From Streptomyces sp. NBC_01485 (GTDB lineage: Bacteria > Actinomycetota > Actinomycetes > Streptomycetales > Streptomycetaceae): a stretch of 64,000 nt of DNA. Positions 53,833 through 64,000 of the stretch are shown piece by piece. The DNA lies in NCBI RefSeq assembly GCF_036227125.1, contig NZ_CP109435.1, positions 7,750,001-7,814,000 of the forward strand, given 5' to 3'. The notes beneath the pieces were generated by a model. That model did not search any database. It saw only the letters and a list, made by a program, of their open reading frames with translations, and was not told where the DNA came from. Position 1 is the stretch's first letter. Each line of letters starts with the position of its first letter. Position numbers and translations under genes: made by a program.

Positions 53833-55112
53833 GCGACCTCTACGACCGCCACCGGAGCGTCCTGCCGGACTGGCTCGCCCTCTACTACGAGGACCCGCTG
53901 GAGATCACCCACGGCGAGGGCCGCCACGTCTGGGACGCCGACGGCAACAAGTACCTCGACTTCTTCGGCGGCATCCTCACCACGATGACCGCGCACGCGC
54001 TGCCCGAGGTGACGAAGGCGGTGAGCGAGCAGGCCGGGCGGATCAACCATTCGTCCACGCTCTACCTCAACCGGCCCATGGTCGACCTCGCCGAGCGCGT
54101 CGCGCACATCAGCGGCATCCCCGACGCCCGCGTCTTCTTCACCACCTCGGGCACCGAGGCCAACGACACGGCGCTGCTGCTCGCCACCACCCACCGGCGC
54201 AGCAACACGATCCTCGCGATGCGCAACAGCTACCACGGGCGTTCCTTCAGCGCGGTCGGCATCACCGGCAACCGCGGCTGGTCCCCGACCTCGCTGTCCC
54301 CGCTGCAGACGCTGTACGTGCACGGCGGGGTGCGCGGGCGCGGTCCCTTCGCCGACCTCGGCGACGCCGAGTTCGTCGACGCCTGCGTCGAGGACCTGAA
54401 GGACCTGCTCGGGCACACCCGCGCGCCCGCCGCCCTGATCGCCGAGGCCATCCAGGGCGTCGGCGGCTTCACCTCACCGCCGGACGGACTGTACGCGGCG
54501 TTCCGCGAGGTGCTGAACGCGCACGGGATCCTGTGGATCGCCGACGAGGTGCAGACCGGCTGGGGCCGCACCGGCGAGCACTTCTGGGGCTGGCAGGCGC
54601 ACGCGCAGAACGGCCCGCCGGACATCGTCACCTTCGCCAAGGGCATCGGCAACGGCATGTCCATCGGCGGTGTCATCGCCCGCTCCGAGATCATGAACTG
54701 CCTGGACGCCAACAGCATCTCCACGTTCGGCGGCACCCAGGTCACCATGGCGGCCGGCCTCGCCAACCTCGGCTATCTGCTGGAACACGACCTCCAGGGC
54801 AACGCCCGGCGGGTCGGCGGTCTGCTCATCGAGCGGCTGCGGGGCGTCGCCGCCCAGGACCCCGGCGTACGGGAGGTGCGCGGGCGCGGACTGATGATCG
54901 GCGTCGAACTGACCAGGCCCGGCACCGACCTGGCCGACCCGGACCGGGCGTCCGCCGTGCTGGAGGCGGCCCGCGCCGACGGGCTGCTGATCGGCAAGGG
55001 CGGCGGCCACAGCACCAGCGTGCTGCGCGTCGCCCCGCCGCTGTCCCTGACCGTGGCGGAGGCCGAGGAGGGCGCCGCGATCCTCGAAAGCGCGCTGAGG
55101 ACCACGCAGTAG
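53829..55112 (+). CDS. Class III aminotransferase
   Basis: 427 residues from GTG 53829. PLP-fold motifs: 'HVWDADGNKYLDFFGGI', 'FFTTSGTEANDTALLLA', 'LWIADEVQTGWGRTGEHFW' (Asp) and 'IVTFAKGIGNGMSIGG' (PLP-binding Lys). In this context it probably transaminates beta-alanine, beta-aminoisobutyrate or a similar product of the amidohydrolase. Translationally coupled to the upstream gene. Confidence 0.9.
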   Translation: MSDLYDRHRSVLPDWLALYYEDPLEITHGEGRHVWDADGNKYLDFFGGILTTMTAHALPEVTKAVSEQAGRINHSSTLYLNRPMVDLAERVAHISGIPDARVFFTTSGTEANDTALLLATTHRRSNTILAMRNSYHGRSFSAVGITGNRGWSPTSLSPLQTLYVHGGVRGRGPFADLGDAEFVDACVEDLKDLLGHTRAPAALIAEAIQGVGGFTSPPDGLYAAFREVLNAHGILWIADEVQTGWGRTGEHFWGWQAHAQNGPPDIVTFAKGIGNGMSIGGVIARSEIMNCLDANSISTFGGTQVTMAAGLANLGYLLEHDLQGNARRVGGLLIERLRGVAAQDPGVREVRGRGLMIGVELTRPGTDLADPDRASAVLEAARADGLLIGKGGGHSTSVLRVAPPLSLTVAEAEEGAAILESALRTTQ

Positions 55113-55144
55113 CGCCGACGTGAGGAAGCAAGGGAACCCACGCC

Positions 55145-56728
55145 ATGACCATCACCCTGGAGCCCTGGGGCCCCGTGGAGCCCCTGGAACCCGCCCTGTC
55201 GGTCCGTCAGGTCCTCGCCCTGGAACGGGTGTTGGCCGGGGAGCCCGAGGTGGTGGCCGGCGAGGGCCAGCTCGACCGGCCGGTGCGCTGGGTGCACGTC
55301 GCCGAGGCCGCGGACGTCGGCGTCATGCTCAGCGGCGGCGAGATGGTCCTCACCACCGGCGTGCTGCTGGCCGGCGACGAGAGCGCGCAGACCGAGTACA
55401 TCCGGTCCCTGCACCGGGCGGAGGCCGCGGCCGTGGTGCTGGGCCTGGGCCGCGCCTTCCCGGCCCCGCCGGACGTGATGCGGCGGGCCGCCGAGCGGTG
55501 CGGGCTGCCGATGGTGGTGCTCCACCGGCCGTTCCCCTTCGCCGAGTTGACGGAGGAGGTCCAGTCCAGGCTGGTCCGGCGCAAGTTCGCCGCCATCAGT
55601 CTGTCGGAGGCCGTACGGACCGCGCTCACCGGGCTGATCACCGCGGGCGCCCCGCTGCAACTGCTGCTGGACGTGGTCGCCCAGCACGCCGGCTGTCCCG
55701 TCGTCGTCACCAACCTCGCCCACCGGGTGCTGGCGACGGCGGGGGAGCGGTCGGCGGTCGACGACGTGCTGCGGGACTGGGAACGTATCGCCCGGCAGGC
55801 CGGCGGCAGCGAGGGCGACGGCTGGATCCGCGCCGAACTCGGCGGACGCGGCGAGCGGTGGGGACAGATCATGCTCTGCGGGCACCGCGGCGTCGCGGCG
55901 GACGGACGGCTGCTCGCCGACCGGGCCGCCGAGGCCCTCGTCCTGCACCGCATGCTCGGCGGCACCTCCGCCCACACCTGGGAGGAGCAGTCCGCGCAGA
56001 GCCTGCTCACCGACCTGATCTCCGGCGTCGTACCGGCCCGGCAACTGCTGCCACGGGCCCGCGCGGCCGGCCTCCCCGTCAACCGGCGCACCTTCGTCCC
56101 CCTGGTCGTACGGGACGGCGACCCGGCCCAACTCGACCGGATGCTCCGCCTGTTGGGCCTGCCTGGGCTCGTCGCCGAACTCGCGGACGGGGCGACGGCG
56201 GTGCTGCTGAGCCTCGCCCGCGACCAGGACGCCGCCGCACTCGCCGCGCACTTCGCCGCCCGGCTGCGGACCGGGTCGGGGGAGACCCGCAGGATCGTCG
56301 CGGCGGCCGAGGAGCGCACCGTCTGGGACGACGTGCCCGCCGGGCTGCGCGAGGCCCAGCACGTCGCGGACGCCGTGGCCGACTCCCCGGCCGCCCCCGA
56401 CCTCCCGGCCGTCGTCCGCCTCAAGGACGTCCATCTACGGGGCCTGGTAAGGCTGTTGAGGGACGACCCGCGAGTGCAGTCCTTCGCGGAACGGGAGCTC
56501 GACGGGCTGCTGTGCGCCGCCGGGGACGACCTGCTCGCCGTACTGCGGACCTATCTGGCGACCGGCCGCAACAAGTCCCGAACCGCCCAGCTCCACCACG
56601 TCTCCCGGCCCGCGCTGTACCGACGGCTGGAGGCGATAGAAGGGCGGCTGGGCGTGGACCTCGACGACTTCGAACAGGCCGCCTCAGTACACATCGCGCT
56701 CCTCGCGCACGACGCGCAACAGGCCTGA
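55145..56728 (+). CDS. PucR-family regulator of the pyrimidine/hydantoin cluster
   Basis: 527 residues. The N-terminal purine-catabolism PucR domain ('LSVRQVLALERVLAGEPEVV', 'VRWVHVAEAADVGVMLSGGE', 'VLTTGVLLAGDESAQTEYIR') and C-terminal PucR HTH ('LLAVLRTYLATGRNKSRTAQ' 'LHHVSRPALYRRLEAIEGRL') are complete. Family members respond to purine or pyrimidine-type ligands. It sits in the middle of the genes it presumably controls, 32 bp after the aminotransferase. Confidence 0.9.
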   Translation: MTITLEPWGPVEPLEPALSVRQVLALERVLAGEPEVVAGEGQLDRPVRWVHVAEAADVGVMLSGGEMVLTTGVLLAGDESAQTEYIRSLHRAEAAAVVLGLGRAFPAPPDVMRRAAERCGLPMVVLHRPFPFAELTEEVQSRLVRRKFAAISLSEAVRTALTGLITAGAPLQLLLDVVAQHAGCPVVVTNLAHRVLATAGERSAVDDVLRDWERIARQAGGSEGDGWIRAELGGRGERWGQIMLCGHRGVAADGRLLADRAAEALVLHRMLGGTSAHTWEEQSAQSLLTDLISGVVPARQLLPRARAAGLPVNRRTFVPLVVRDGDPAQLDRMLRLLGLPGLVAELADGATAVLLSLARDQDAAALAAHFAARLRTGSGETRRIVAAAEERTVWDDVPAGLREAQHVADAVADSPAAPDLPAVVRLKDVHLRGLVRLLRDDPRVQSFAERELDGLLCAAGDDLLAVLRTYLATGRNKSRTAQLHHVSRPALYRRLEAIEGRLGVDLDDFEQAASVHIALLAHDAQQA

Positions 56729-56775
56729 AACATGCGACGACCTGGGAAAACGGCGGTGAAACATGGGCCGACGAC

Positions 56776-56821
56776 GACGTGACACGGTGGCATGCCGGAC
56801 GCCCGCAGACGTGACACGGTG
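56776..56821 (+). promoter_or_regulatory. 14-bp direct repeats upstream of the second amidohydrolase
   Basis: GACGTGACACGGTG occurs twice, at 56776-56789 and 56808-56821. The starts are 32 bp apart, about three turns of B-DNA, so both copies face the same side. They lie 62-108 bp before the ATG at 56884, where an activator would bind. PucR is the natural candidate. Confidence 0.55.
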
Positions 56822-56883
56822 CAACTCAAAGCCTGCTGACCGGCTTTCTAGCCTTCTCGCACACCGAGCGACCGGAGGTCCCG

Positions 56884-57726
56884 ATGAGCAGAGTGATCCG
56901 TGCCGCGATATTCCAGACGGCCTGGACCGGCGACAAGGAATCGATGATCCAGGTGCACGAGCAGGCGGTGCGCGACGCGGCCGCGCAGGGCGCTCAAGTG
57001 CTGTGTTTCCAGGAGCTGTTCTACGGACCGTACTTCTGCCAGGTCCAGGACCCGCAGTTCTACGAGTACGCCGAGCGGATCCCCGACGGCCCCATGGTCG
57101 AGCGCTTCCAGGCACTCGCCCGGGAACACGGCATCGTCCTGGTGCTGCCGATGTACGAGGAGGAGCAGCCCGGCGTCCTCTACAACACCGCCGCCGTGAT
57201 CGACGCGGACGGCTCGTACCTCGGCAAGTACCGCAAGCACCACATCCCGCAGGTCAACGGCTTCTGGGAGAAGTTCTACTTCCGCCCCGGGAACGTCGGC
57301 TGGCCGGTCTTCGACACGGCCGTCGGCAAGATCGGCGTCTACATCTGCTACGACCGCCACTTCCCGGAGGGCTGGCGCGCGCTGGGGCTGGCGGGCGCGG
57401 AGATCGTCTTCAACCCGTCGGCGACCTCACGCGGCCTGTCCGCCTACCTGTGGCAGTTGGAGCAGCCGGCGGCCGCGGTCGCCAACGAGTACTTCGTCGG
57501 CGCGATCAACCGGGTCGGAGTCGAGGAACTCGGCGACAACGACTTCTACGGGACCTCGTACTTCGTGGACCCGGAGGCCCAGTTCGTCGGCGAGGTGGCC
57601 AGCGACAAGGAGAGCGAACTCGTCGTCCGCGACCTCGACCTGGCCAAGCTGCGCGAGGTCCGTGACCGCTGGCAGTTCTACCGGGACCGCCGCCCCGACG
57701 CATACCCCCCGCTGACCGCTCCGTAA
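56884..57726 (+). CDS. Second nitrilase-superfamily amidohydrolase
   Basis: 280 residues, the same length as and strongly similar to the protein at 52990, with identical triad positions (E44 'CFQELFYGPYF', K118 'KYRKHHIPQ', C155 'YICYDRHFPEGW'). The copies differ mostly in residues 20-100, which may change substrate preference. It is separated from the first copy by the aminotransferase and PucR genes. GGAGG lies before ATG 56884. A strong hairpin follows its stop. Confidence 0.9.
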   Translation: MSRVIRAAIFQTAWTGDKESMIQVHEQAVRDAAAQGAQVLCFQELFYGPYFCQVQDPQFYEYAERIPDGPMVERFQALAREHGIVLVLPMYEEEQPGVLYNTAAVIDADGSYLGKYRKHHIPQVNGFWEKFYFRPGNVGWPVFDTAVGKIGVYICYDRHFPEGWRALGLAGAEIVFNPSATSRGLSAYLWQLEQPAAAVANEYFVGAINRVGVEELGDNDFYGTSYFVDPEAQFVGEVASDKESELVVRDLDLAKLREVRDRWQFYRDRRPDAYPPLTAP

Positions 57727-57734
57727 CCGGGACG

Positions 57735-57770
57735 CCCGCCGGCCCGGTGCACGGGGATCGGGCCGGCGGG
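57735..57770 (+). terminator. Strong hairpin after the second amidohydrolase
   Basis: A perfect 12-bp stem (CCCGCCGGCCCG with CGGGCCGGCGGG) and a 12-base loop start 9 bp past the stop at 57726 and end 50 bp before hydA. It is likely a full or partial terminator that lets hydA be expressed from its own promoter. Confidence 0.7.
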
Positions 57771-57820
57771 GCCGAACCGGCCCGCACCACACCAGTGTTG
57801 AACACGGTAGGAGAGGGAGT

Positions 57821-59224
57821 ATGAGCAGCCGAACCGTCATCCGCGGCGGACTCGTCATCACCGCGTCCGACGAGATCCACGCCGACGTCCTGATCGAGGA
57901 CGGCCGGATCGCCGCCCTCGCCGCCTCCGGCACCTCGGCCGCCGAGGCCTGGACCGCCGAGAGGGTCATCGAAGCCGCCGGGAAGTACGTGATCCCGGGC
58001 GGGGTCGACGCCCACACGCACATGGAGCTGCCGTTCGGCGGCACCTTCGCCTCCGACACCTTCGAGACCGGCACCAGGGCGGCCGCCTGGGGCGGTACGA
58101 CGACCATCGTCGACTTCGCCGTGCAGAGCGTCGGAAACAGCCTGCGCGAGGGCCTGGACGCCTGGCACGCCAAGGCGGAGGGCAACTGCGCGATCGACTA
58201 CGGCTTCCACATGATCGTCTCCGACGTGAACCAGGACACGCTCAAGGAGATGGACCTGCTCGTCCAGGAGGGGGTGACCTCCTTCAAGCAGTTCATGGCC
58301 TACCCCGGCGTCTTCTACAGCGACGACGGCCAGATCCTGCGCGCCATGCAGCGCTCCGCCGAGAACGGCGCGCTGATCATGATGCACGCGGAGAACGGCA
58401 TCGCCATCGACGTCCTGGTCGAACAGGCGCTGGCGCGCGGCGAGACGGATCCCCGCTACCACGGTGAAGTGCGCAAGGCGCTGCTCGAGGCCGAGGCCAC
58501 CCACCGCGCGATCAAGCTCGCGCAGGTCGCGGGTGCCCCGCTGTACGTGGTGCACGTGTCGGCGATGGAAGCGCTGGCGGAACTCGCCAAGGCCCGCGAC
58601 GAAGGCCTGAACGTCTTCGGCGAGACCTGCCCCCAGTATCTGTTCCTCTCGACGGACAACCTCGCCGAGCCCGACTTCGAGGGCTCCAAGTACGTGTGCA
58701 GCACCCCGCTGCGGCCCAGGGAACACCAGGCCAAGCTGTGGCAGGGCCTGCGGACCAACGACCTCCAGGTCGTCTCCACCGACCACTGCCCCTTCTGCTT
58801 CGTGGGCCAGAAGGAGCTGGGCCGGGGCGACTTCTCGAAGATCCCCAACGGCCTTCCGGGCGTCGAGAACCGCATGGACCTGCTCCACCAGGGCGTCGTC
58901 GAAGGGCGCATCAGCCGCCGCCGCTGGATCGAGATCGCCTGCGCCACCCCCGCCCGGATGTTCGGCATGTACCCGAAGAAGGGGACCATCGCCCCGGGCG
59001 CCGACGCCGACGTCGTCATCTACGACCCGCACGCCGAGCAGATCATCTCCGCCGAGACCCACCACATGAACGTCGACTACTCGGCGTACGAGGGCAAACG
59101 CCTCACCGGCCGCGTCGAGACGGTCCTGTCACGGGGCGAACTCGTCATCACCGAGCGGGAGTACACGGGACACGCCGGGCACGGCGTCTACACCCCGCGC
59201 TCCACCTGCCAGTACCTCAACTAG
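57821..59224 (+). CDS. hydA: Dihydropyrimidinase / D-hydantoinase
   Basis: 467 residues. Amidohydrolase metal site 'VIPGGVDAHTHMELPFGG' (HxH), the carboxylated Lys region 'GVTSFKQFMAYPGVFY', His in 'LIMMHAENGIAID' and 'LYVVHVSAMEAL', and Asp in 'VVSTDHCPFCF'. It opens the dihydropyrimidine or hydantoin ring to the N-carbamoyl amino acid that the nitrilase-type enzymes process. The Shine-Dalgarno AGGAGAGGGAG precedes ATG 57821. It is followed 21 bp later by the F420 oxidoreductase. Confidence 0.93.
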   Translation: MSSRTVIRGGLVITASDEIHADVLIEDGRIAALAASGTSAAEAWTAERVIEAAGKYVIPGGVDAHTHMELPFGGTFASDTFETGTRAAAWGGTTTIVDFAVQSVGNSLREGLDAWHAKAEGNCAIDYGFHMIVSDVNQDTLKEMDLLVQEGVTSFKQFMAYPGVFYSDDGQILRAMQRSAENGALIMMHAENGIAIDVLVEQALARGETDPRYHGEVRKALLEAEATHRAIKLAQVAGAPLYVVHVSAMEALAELAKARDEGLNVFGETCPQYLFLSTDNLAEPDFEGSKYVCSTPLRPREHQAKLWQGLRTNDLQVVSTDHCPFCFVGQKELGRGDFSKIPNGLPGVENRMDLLHQGVVEGRISRRRWIEIACATPARMFGMYPKKGTIAPGADADVVIYDPHAEQIISAETHHMNVDYSAYEGKRLTGRVETVLSRGELVITEREYTGHAGHGVYTPRSTCQYLN

Positions 59225-59245
59225 GCCCAACTAGGAGCAGCGCTA

Positions 59246-60265
59246 ATGGACTTCGGACTCGTCCTGCAGACCGACCCGCCGGCCTCGAAGGTCGTCAGCC
59301 TGATGAAGCGCGCCGAGCGCAACGGCTTCAGCCACGGCTGGACCTTCGACTCCGCGGTGCTCTGGCAGGAACCGTTCGTGATCTACAGTCAGATCCTGGC
59401 GAACACCAGCAGGTTGACGGTCGGGACGATGGTGACCAACCCGGGCACCCGCACCTGGGAGGTCACCGCCTCCACCTTCGCCACCCTCAACGACATGTTC
59501 GGCAACCGCACGGTGTGCGGCATCGGCCGCGGCGACTCCGCGATGCGTGTCGCCGGCCGCGCCCCGAACACCCTCGCCCGGATCAGCGAGGCCATGAAGG
59601 TCATCCGGGCGCTCGCCTCGGGCCGGGAGGCCGACCTCGGCGGTACGGTCGTCAGGTTCCCCTGGATCAAGGAAGACGCCCGGCTCCCCGTGTGGATGGC
59701 CGCGTACGGTCCCAAGGCGCTGAAGATGACCGGCGAGGAGGCCGACGGCTTCATCCTCCAGCTCGCCGACCTGTACCTCACCGAGTACATGGTGAAGGCG
59801 GTCAAGGACGCGGCCGTCGCCGCCGGCCGTGACCCGTCCGAGGTGAAGATCTGCGTCGCCGCCCCGGCGTACGTCACCGACGACGACTCGCCCGAGGCGC
59901 TCGCCCATGCCCGCGACCAGTGCCGGTGGTTCGGCGGGATGGTCGGCAACCACGTCGCCGACCTGGTGTCCAAGTACGGCGCGCACTCGTCCCAGGTACC
60001 CGAGGAACTCACCGAGTACATCAAGTCCCGTCAGGGGTACGACTACTCGCACCACGGACGCAGCGACAACCCCGACACCGACTTCGTGCCCGACGAGATC
60101 GTCGACCGGTTCTGTCTCATCGGCCCCGTCGAGAAGCACATCGAGAAGCTCAACGCCCTGCGCGAGCTGGGCGTCGACCAGTTCGCCGTCTACGACATGC
60201 ACGACGCGCAGGAGAAGGTCATCGACGTGTACGGCACGACGGTCATCCCGGCGGTCAACGGCTGA
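59246..60265 (+). CDS. LLM-class F420-dependent oxidoreductase (TIGR03842 type)
   Basis: 339 residues, a luciferase-like TIM barrel: 'MKRAERNGFSHGWTFDSAVL', 'LTVGTMVTNPGTRTWEVTAS', 'CGIGRGDSAMRVAGRAPNT' and 'LPVWMAAYGPKALKMTGEEA'. Members of this subgroup are repeatedly found beside dihydropyrimidinase genes, so it may carry out a redox step on the pyrimidine ring or its products. Co-transcribed with hydA, with AGGAGCAG before the ATG. Confidence 0.88.
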   Translation: MDFGLVLQTDPPASKVVSLMKRAERNGFSHGWTFDSAVLWQEPFVIYSQILANTSRLTVGTMVTNPGTRTWEVTASTFATLNDMFGNRTVCGIGRGDSAMRVAGRAPNTLARISEAMKVIRALASGREADLGGTVVRFPWIKEDARLPVWMAAYGPKALKMTGEEADGFILQLADLYLTEYMVKAVKDAAVAAGRDPSEVKICVAAPAYVTDDDSPEALAHARDQCRWFGGMVGNHVADLVSKYGAHSSQVPEELTEYIKSRQGYDYSHHGRSDNPDTDFVPDEIVDRFCLIGPVEKHIEKLNALRELGVDQFAVYDMHDAQEKVIDVYGTTVIPAVNG

Positions 60266-60324
60266 CCCACCTCCGCAGGATCACCTCCCCAAGCGTCAAC
60301 TCCCCATCCCCCCACTCCAGTTCT

Positions 60325-60351
60325 CCCCTCCCCGCCGTCCCCGGGGAGGGG
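60325..60351 (+). terminator. GC hairpin between the oxidoreductase and permease
   Basis: CCCCTCCCCG pairs over 10 bp with CGGGGAGGGG across a 7-base loop, 60 bp after the oxidoreductase stop and 57 bp before the permease ATG. An attenuator or terminator. Confidence 0.5.
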
Positions 60352-60407
60352 GCCGGAGACCCCCGCACGGCCTTTCCGGATCCGCCCCTCGTTTGATTGG
60401 CCTGCCC

Positions 60408-61970
<1,563 letters not shown>

Positions 61971-61986
61971 CGCGTGGCGGAACGGG

Positions 61987-62022
61987 GACGGCCGGAGGAG
62001 CGGTTCAGCTCTTCCGGCCGTC
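61987..62022. terminator. Bidirectional terminator hairpin
   Basis: Fifteen-base arms (GACGGCCGGAGGAGC and GCTCTTCCGGCCGTC, one G-T pair) enclose a 6-base loop between the convergent permease (stop 61970) and DUF3558 gene (stop 62071). It serves both. Confidence 0.75.
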
Positions 62023-62070
62023 TCGCGTGCGCAATCGGTTCAGTTCAACTCGGTCACAGGTCAGGCGAGT

Positions 62071-62742
62071 TCAGCTCTTCTTGCCGTTCTGCAGAGCGGC
62101 GACCGCTTCCTTCGCGGCCTTGATCGCACCCTTGTTGATCTCGTCGGTGCCGGGCGCCTTCTTCGACTCGAAGTCGCTGCCGTTGTAGTTGACGACGACC
62201 AGCGCGTTGGACACCTGGGCGATGACGACGCCCTCCCGGGTCTGCTGCTTGTCCTCGGTCGTGAGGTTCACCACGGAGTAGGCCGCGTTCCCGAGCCCGG
62301 GGACCGCCCCGCCGCCGCTCTTCTCCCTGATGCGCTCCTTGTACGAACTCTGTGCCGCGGCATCCGAGTCCGTGATCTCGAAGGAGATGTCGAGCCACCG
62401 GTAGTCGTAGCCCTTGAGCGCGTTCCAGGAACACGTGCGGCGCAGGTCGACGTCCGTCGACGGGATCTCCTTGCCCGCGGTCTTGGCACCCGGCACGAGT
62501 GCGGTGACCGTCTTCGTGGTCACGCTGGTGCAGGGGACGGGCGCGGCGGCGTACGTCTTGGACACGGCCGCGGAGGAGGGGTCGGACGACGCCTTCTCGG
62601 ACTGGGTCTGCTGGGTTTCCCTGCCCGCGGTGTCCTGCGTTTCGGTGAGCGGGCCGGACGACATGGCCCAGCCCGCGCAGGCCAGCACGGCCACCGGGGT
62701 CAGACGTGCGGTGAGGGCGAGCGGCAGTGGGAGAGAGCGCAC
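62071..62742 (-). CDS. DUF3558-like secreted lipoprotein
   Basis: About 223 residues from GTG 62742. A signal peptide ends in the lipobox-like 'PVAVLACAGW', so Cys22 or thereabouts would be lipidated. The mature part is Ser/Thr/Gln-rich, then a compact domain with a Cys pair ('APVPCTSVTTKTV' and 'RRTCSWNALKGYDYRWLDIS') as in DUF3558 proteins. 'VVIAQVSNALVVVNYNGSDF' lies near the C-terminus. An upstream in-frame ATG at 62898 is less likely because it would hide the signal peptide. Function unknown. Confidence 0.78.
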   Translation of the reverse strand: MRSLPLPLALTARLTPVAVLACAGWAMSSGPLTETQDTAGRETQQTQSEKASSDPSSAAVSKTYAAAPVPCTSVTTKTVTALVPGAKTAGKEIPSTDVDLRRTCSWNALKGYDYRWLDISFEITDSDAAAQSSYKERIREKSGGGAVPGLGNAAYSVVNLTTEDKQQTREGVVIAQVSNALVVVNYNGSDFESKKAPGTDEINKGAIKAAKEAVAALQNGKKS

Positions 62743-63017
62743 GGCGCACTTTCGTGGGGGACGGTGCGGACGACGTCCGCAGTGCGGACAAGGGACGCCA
62801 GTGTCACACGACTCCCTGTGCGGCGGAAGTACGAACTCGCTCCGTGGCGGCCCGGTGACCAAGGGGCCCGGACCTACCGGGACATCACGGCGCTTCACGG
62901 GATGGACGGGCGGCGCGGGCGCGCGGTGGGGAGCACCGGGTGCGGTGATCGAGGTCCGGCGCGGCGGGGGCCTGCGTACGATCGCGTCACCGGCCGTCGT
63001 GCAGTGAGGAGCCCTCC

Positions 63018-64000
63018 GTGTTCACCACCCGACCCACCCTCCAGGGAACCTTCGGCATGGTGTCCTCCACGCACTGGCTGGCCTCCCAGTCGGCGATGGC
63101 CGTCCTGGAGGGCGGCGGCAACGCCTACGACGCGGCCGTGGCCGGCGCCTTCGTGCTGCACGTCGTCGAACCGCATCTCAACGGCCCCGCCGGCGAGGTG
63201 CCGATCCTGCTCGCCCCGGCGGGCGGCGAGGTGCGGGTGCTGTGCGGGCAGGGGGTGGCGCCGGCGGGTGCGACGGTCGCGCACTACCGGGGGCTGGGCC
63301 TGGACCTCGTCCCCGGCACCGGACCCCTCGCCGCCGCCGTGCCCGGCGCGTTCGACGCCTGGCTGCTCCTGCTGCGCGACCACGGCACCAAGTCCCTCGC
63401 CGACGTCCTGAAGTACGCCGTCGGGTACGCCGAGCACGGGCACGCGCCCGTGGAGAACGTCGGCGCGACCGTCGAGACCGTACGGGAACTGTTCGAGACG
63501 GAGTGGACCTCCTCGGCGGAGGTGTACCTGCCGGGCGGGCGGTCGCCCCGCACCGGCGAACTGCTGCGCAACCCCGCCCTCGCCGCCACCTGGCGGCGGC
63601 TGCTCGCCGAGACCGCCGGGGCGGGCGACCGGGAGGCGGAGATCGAGGCCGCGCGGGAGGTGTGGCGGACCGGGTTCGTCGCCGAGGCGCTCGTCCGGCA
63701 GGCCGCCCGGCCCACCCTGGACACCAGCGGCGAGCGCCACACCGGCACCCTCACGGCCGCCGACCTCGCCGACTGGTCCGCGACCTACGAGACGCCGGCG
63801 ACCTACGACTGGAACGGCTGGACCGTGTGCAAGGCCGGGCCCTGGAGCCAGGGCCCGGCCCTCCTCCAGCAGCTCGCCCTGCTGCCGCCCGAGCTGCCCG
63901 CGTACGGCTCGGCCGACTACGTCCATCTCCTGATCGAGGGCTGCAAGCTCGCCATGGCCGACCGCGAGGCCTGGTACGGCGACGCGGCCGAGGTCCCGCT
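63018..64000 (+). CDS. Second gamma-glutamyltransferase family protein, cut by window end
   Basis: Starts at GTG 63018 with GAGGAG six bases upstream and runs off the window. 'MAVLEGGGNAYDAAVAGAFV', 'VVEPHLNGPAGEVPILLAPA' and 'VLCGQGVAPAGATVAHYRGL' follow the gamma-glutamyltranspeptidase N-terminal fold. No signal peptide is seen, so unlike the protein at 45532 it is probably cytoplasmic. The processing Thr would lie beyond 64000. Confidence 0.88.
   Translation, partial: MFTTRPTLQGTFGMVSSTHWLASQSAMAVLEGGGNAYDAAVAGAFVLHVVEPHLNGPAGEVPILLAPAGGEVRVLCGQGVAPAGATVAHYRGLGLDLVPGTGPLAAAVPGAFDAWLLLLRDHGTKSLADVLKYAVGYAEHGHAPVENVGATVETVRELFETEWTSSAEVYLPGGRSPRTGELLRNPALAATWRRLLAETAGAGDREAEIEAAREVWRTGFVAEALVRQAARPTLDTSGERHTGTLTAADLADWSATYETPATYDWNGWTVCKAGPWSQGPALLQQLALLPPELPAYGSADYVHLLIEGCKLAMADREAWYGDAAEVP

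Overview
The window is high-GC actinobacterial DNA and almost certainly comes from a Streptomyces chromosome. Supporting signs are strong third-position G/C, frequent GTG and TTG starts, a fused PcaD-PcaC (PcaL), an HrdB-like sigma factor, PucR regulators, a ClpC-type ATPase, an F420-dependent oxidoreductase beside a dihydropyrimidinase, and DUF6278/DUF6243-type proteins. The left ~28 kb looks like an accessory, defence-rich island. The right ~22 kb looks like ordinary conserved Streptomyces chromosome. The middle (28-42 kb) mixes intact operons with gene debris.

1-6.1 kb: a TPR-CHAT protease-like protein (5' end outside the window) convergent with a small EACC1-like membrane-segment protein. 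A mobile-element graveyard follows: IS701-type and ISAs1-type remnants, a complete IS3-family element (4108-5430, 27-bp inverted repeats, 3-bp target duplication) that splits a small DUF6243-like gene, and the tail of a decayed IS110 element.

6.2-18.3 kb (minus strand): a DISARM-related locus. DrmA-like helicase, DrmB-like DUF1998 protein and a compact UvrD-like ATPase are joined by two 4-bp start/stop overlaps. A winged-helix/coiled-coil protein and a large type ISP restriction-modification enzyme lie downstream. No phospholipase-D DrmC, SNF2 DrmD or DrmE is visible, so this is not a textbook DISARM. 18.5-26.6 kb (plus strand): a divergent primary-type sigma factor with two tandem sigma-1.1-like N-terminal modules, a DUF4365 nuclease-like gene overlapping an uncharacterised partner, a GHKL ATPase fused to a PD-(D/E)XK nuclease domain, and a membrane Ser/Thr kinase. 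An intact IS110-family element (about 26826-28142) closes the island, ending 3 bp before the start codon of pcaL.

28.1-41.8 kb: PcaL (protocatechuate catabolism; its lactonase half appears to lack the catalytic Ser); an ECF sigma / membrane protein / zinc anti-sigma-permease fusion / ABC ATPase operon; a frameshifted KAP ATPase; a secreted subtilase with a P-domain; assorted gene fragments; a thioredoxin-like protein whose CGPC motif appears deleted; and a PucR regulator divergent from a ferredoxin-reductase/fatty-acid desaturase pair.

41.8-64 kb: metallo-hydrolase, exonuclease III, DUF6278, an orphan GluA-type ATPase, a decayed S15-type hydrolase, two gamma-glutamyltransferases (the second cut by the window end), a ClpC-like ATPase, a methionine aminopeptidase divergent from an XRE regulator over a 32-bp intergenic palindrome, and a reductive pyrimidine/hydantoin degradation cluster: nitrilase-type amidohydrolase, aminotransferase, PucR regulator, second amidohydrolase, dihydropyrimidinase, F420 oxidoreductase and NCS1 permease. 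Together these would import a pyrimidine or hydantoin, open the ring, remove the carbamoyl group and transaminate the beta-amino acid.
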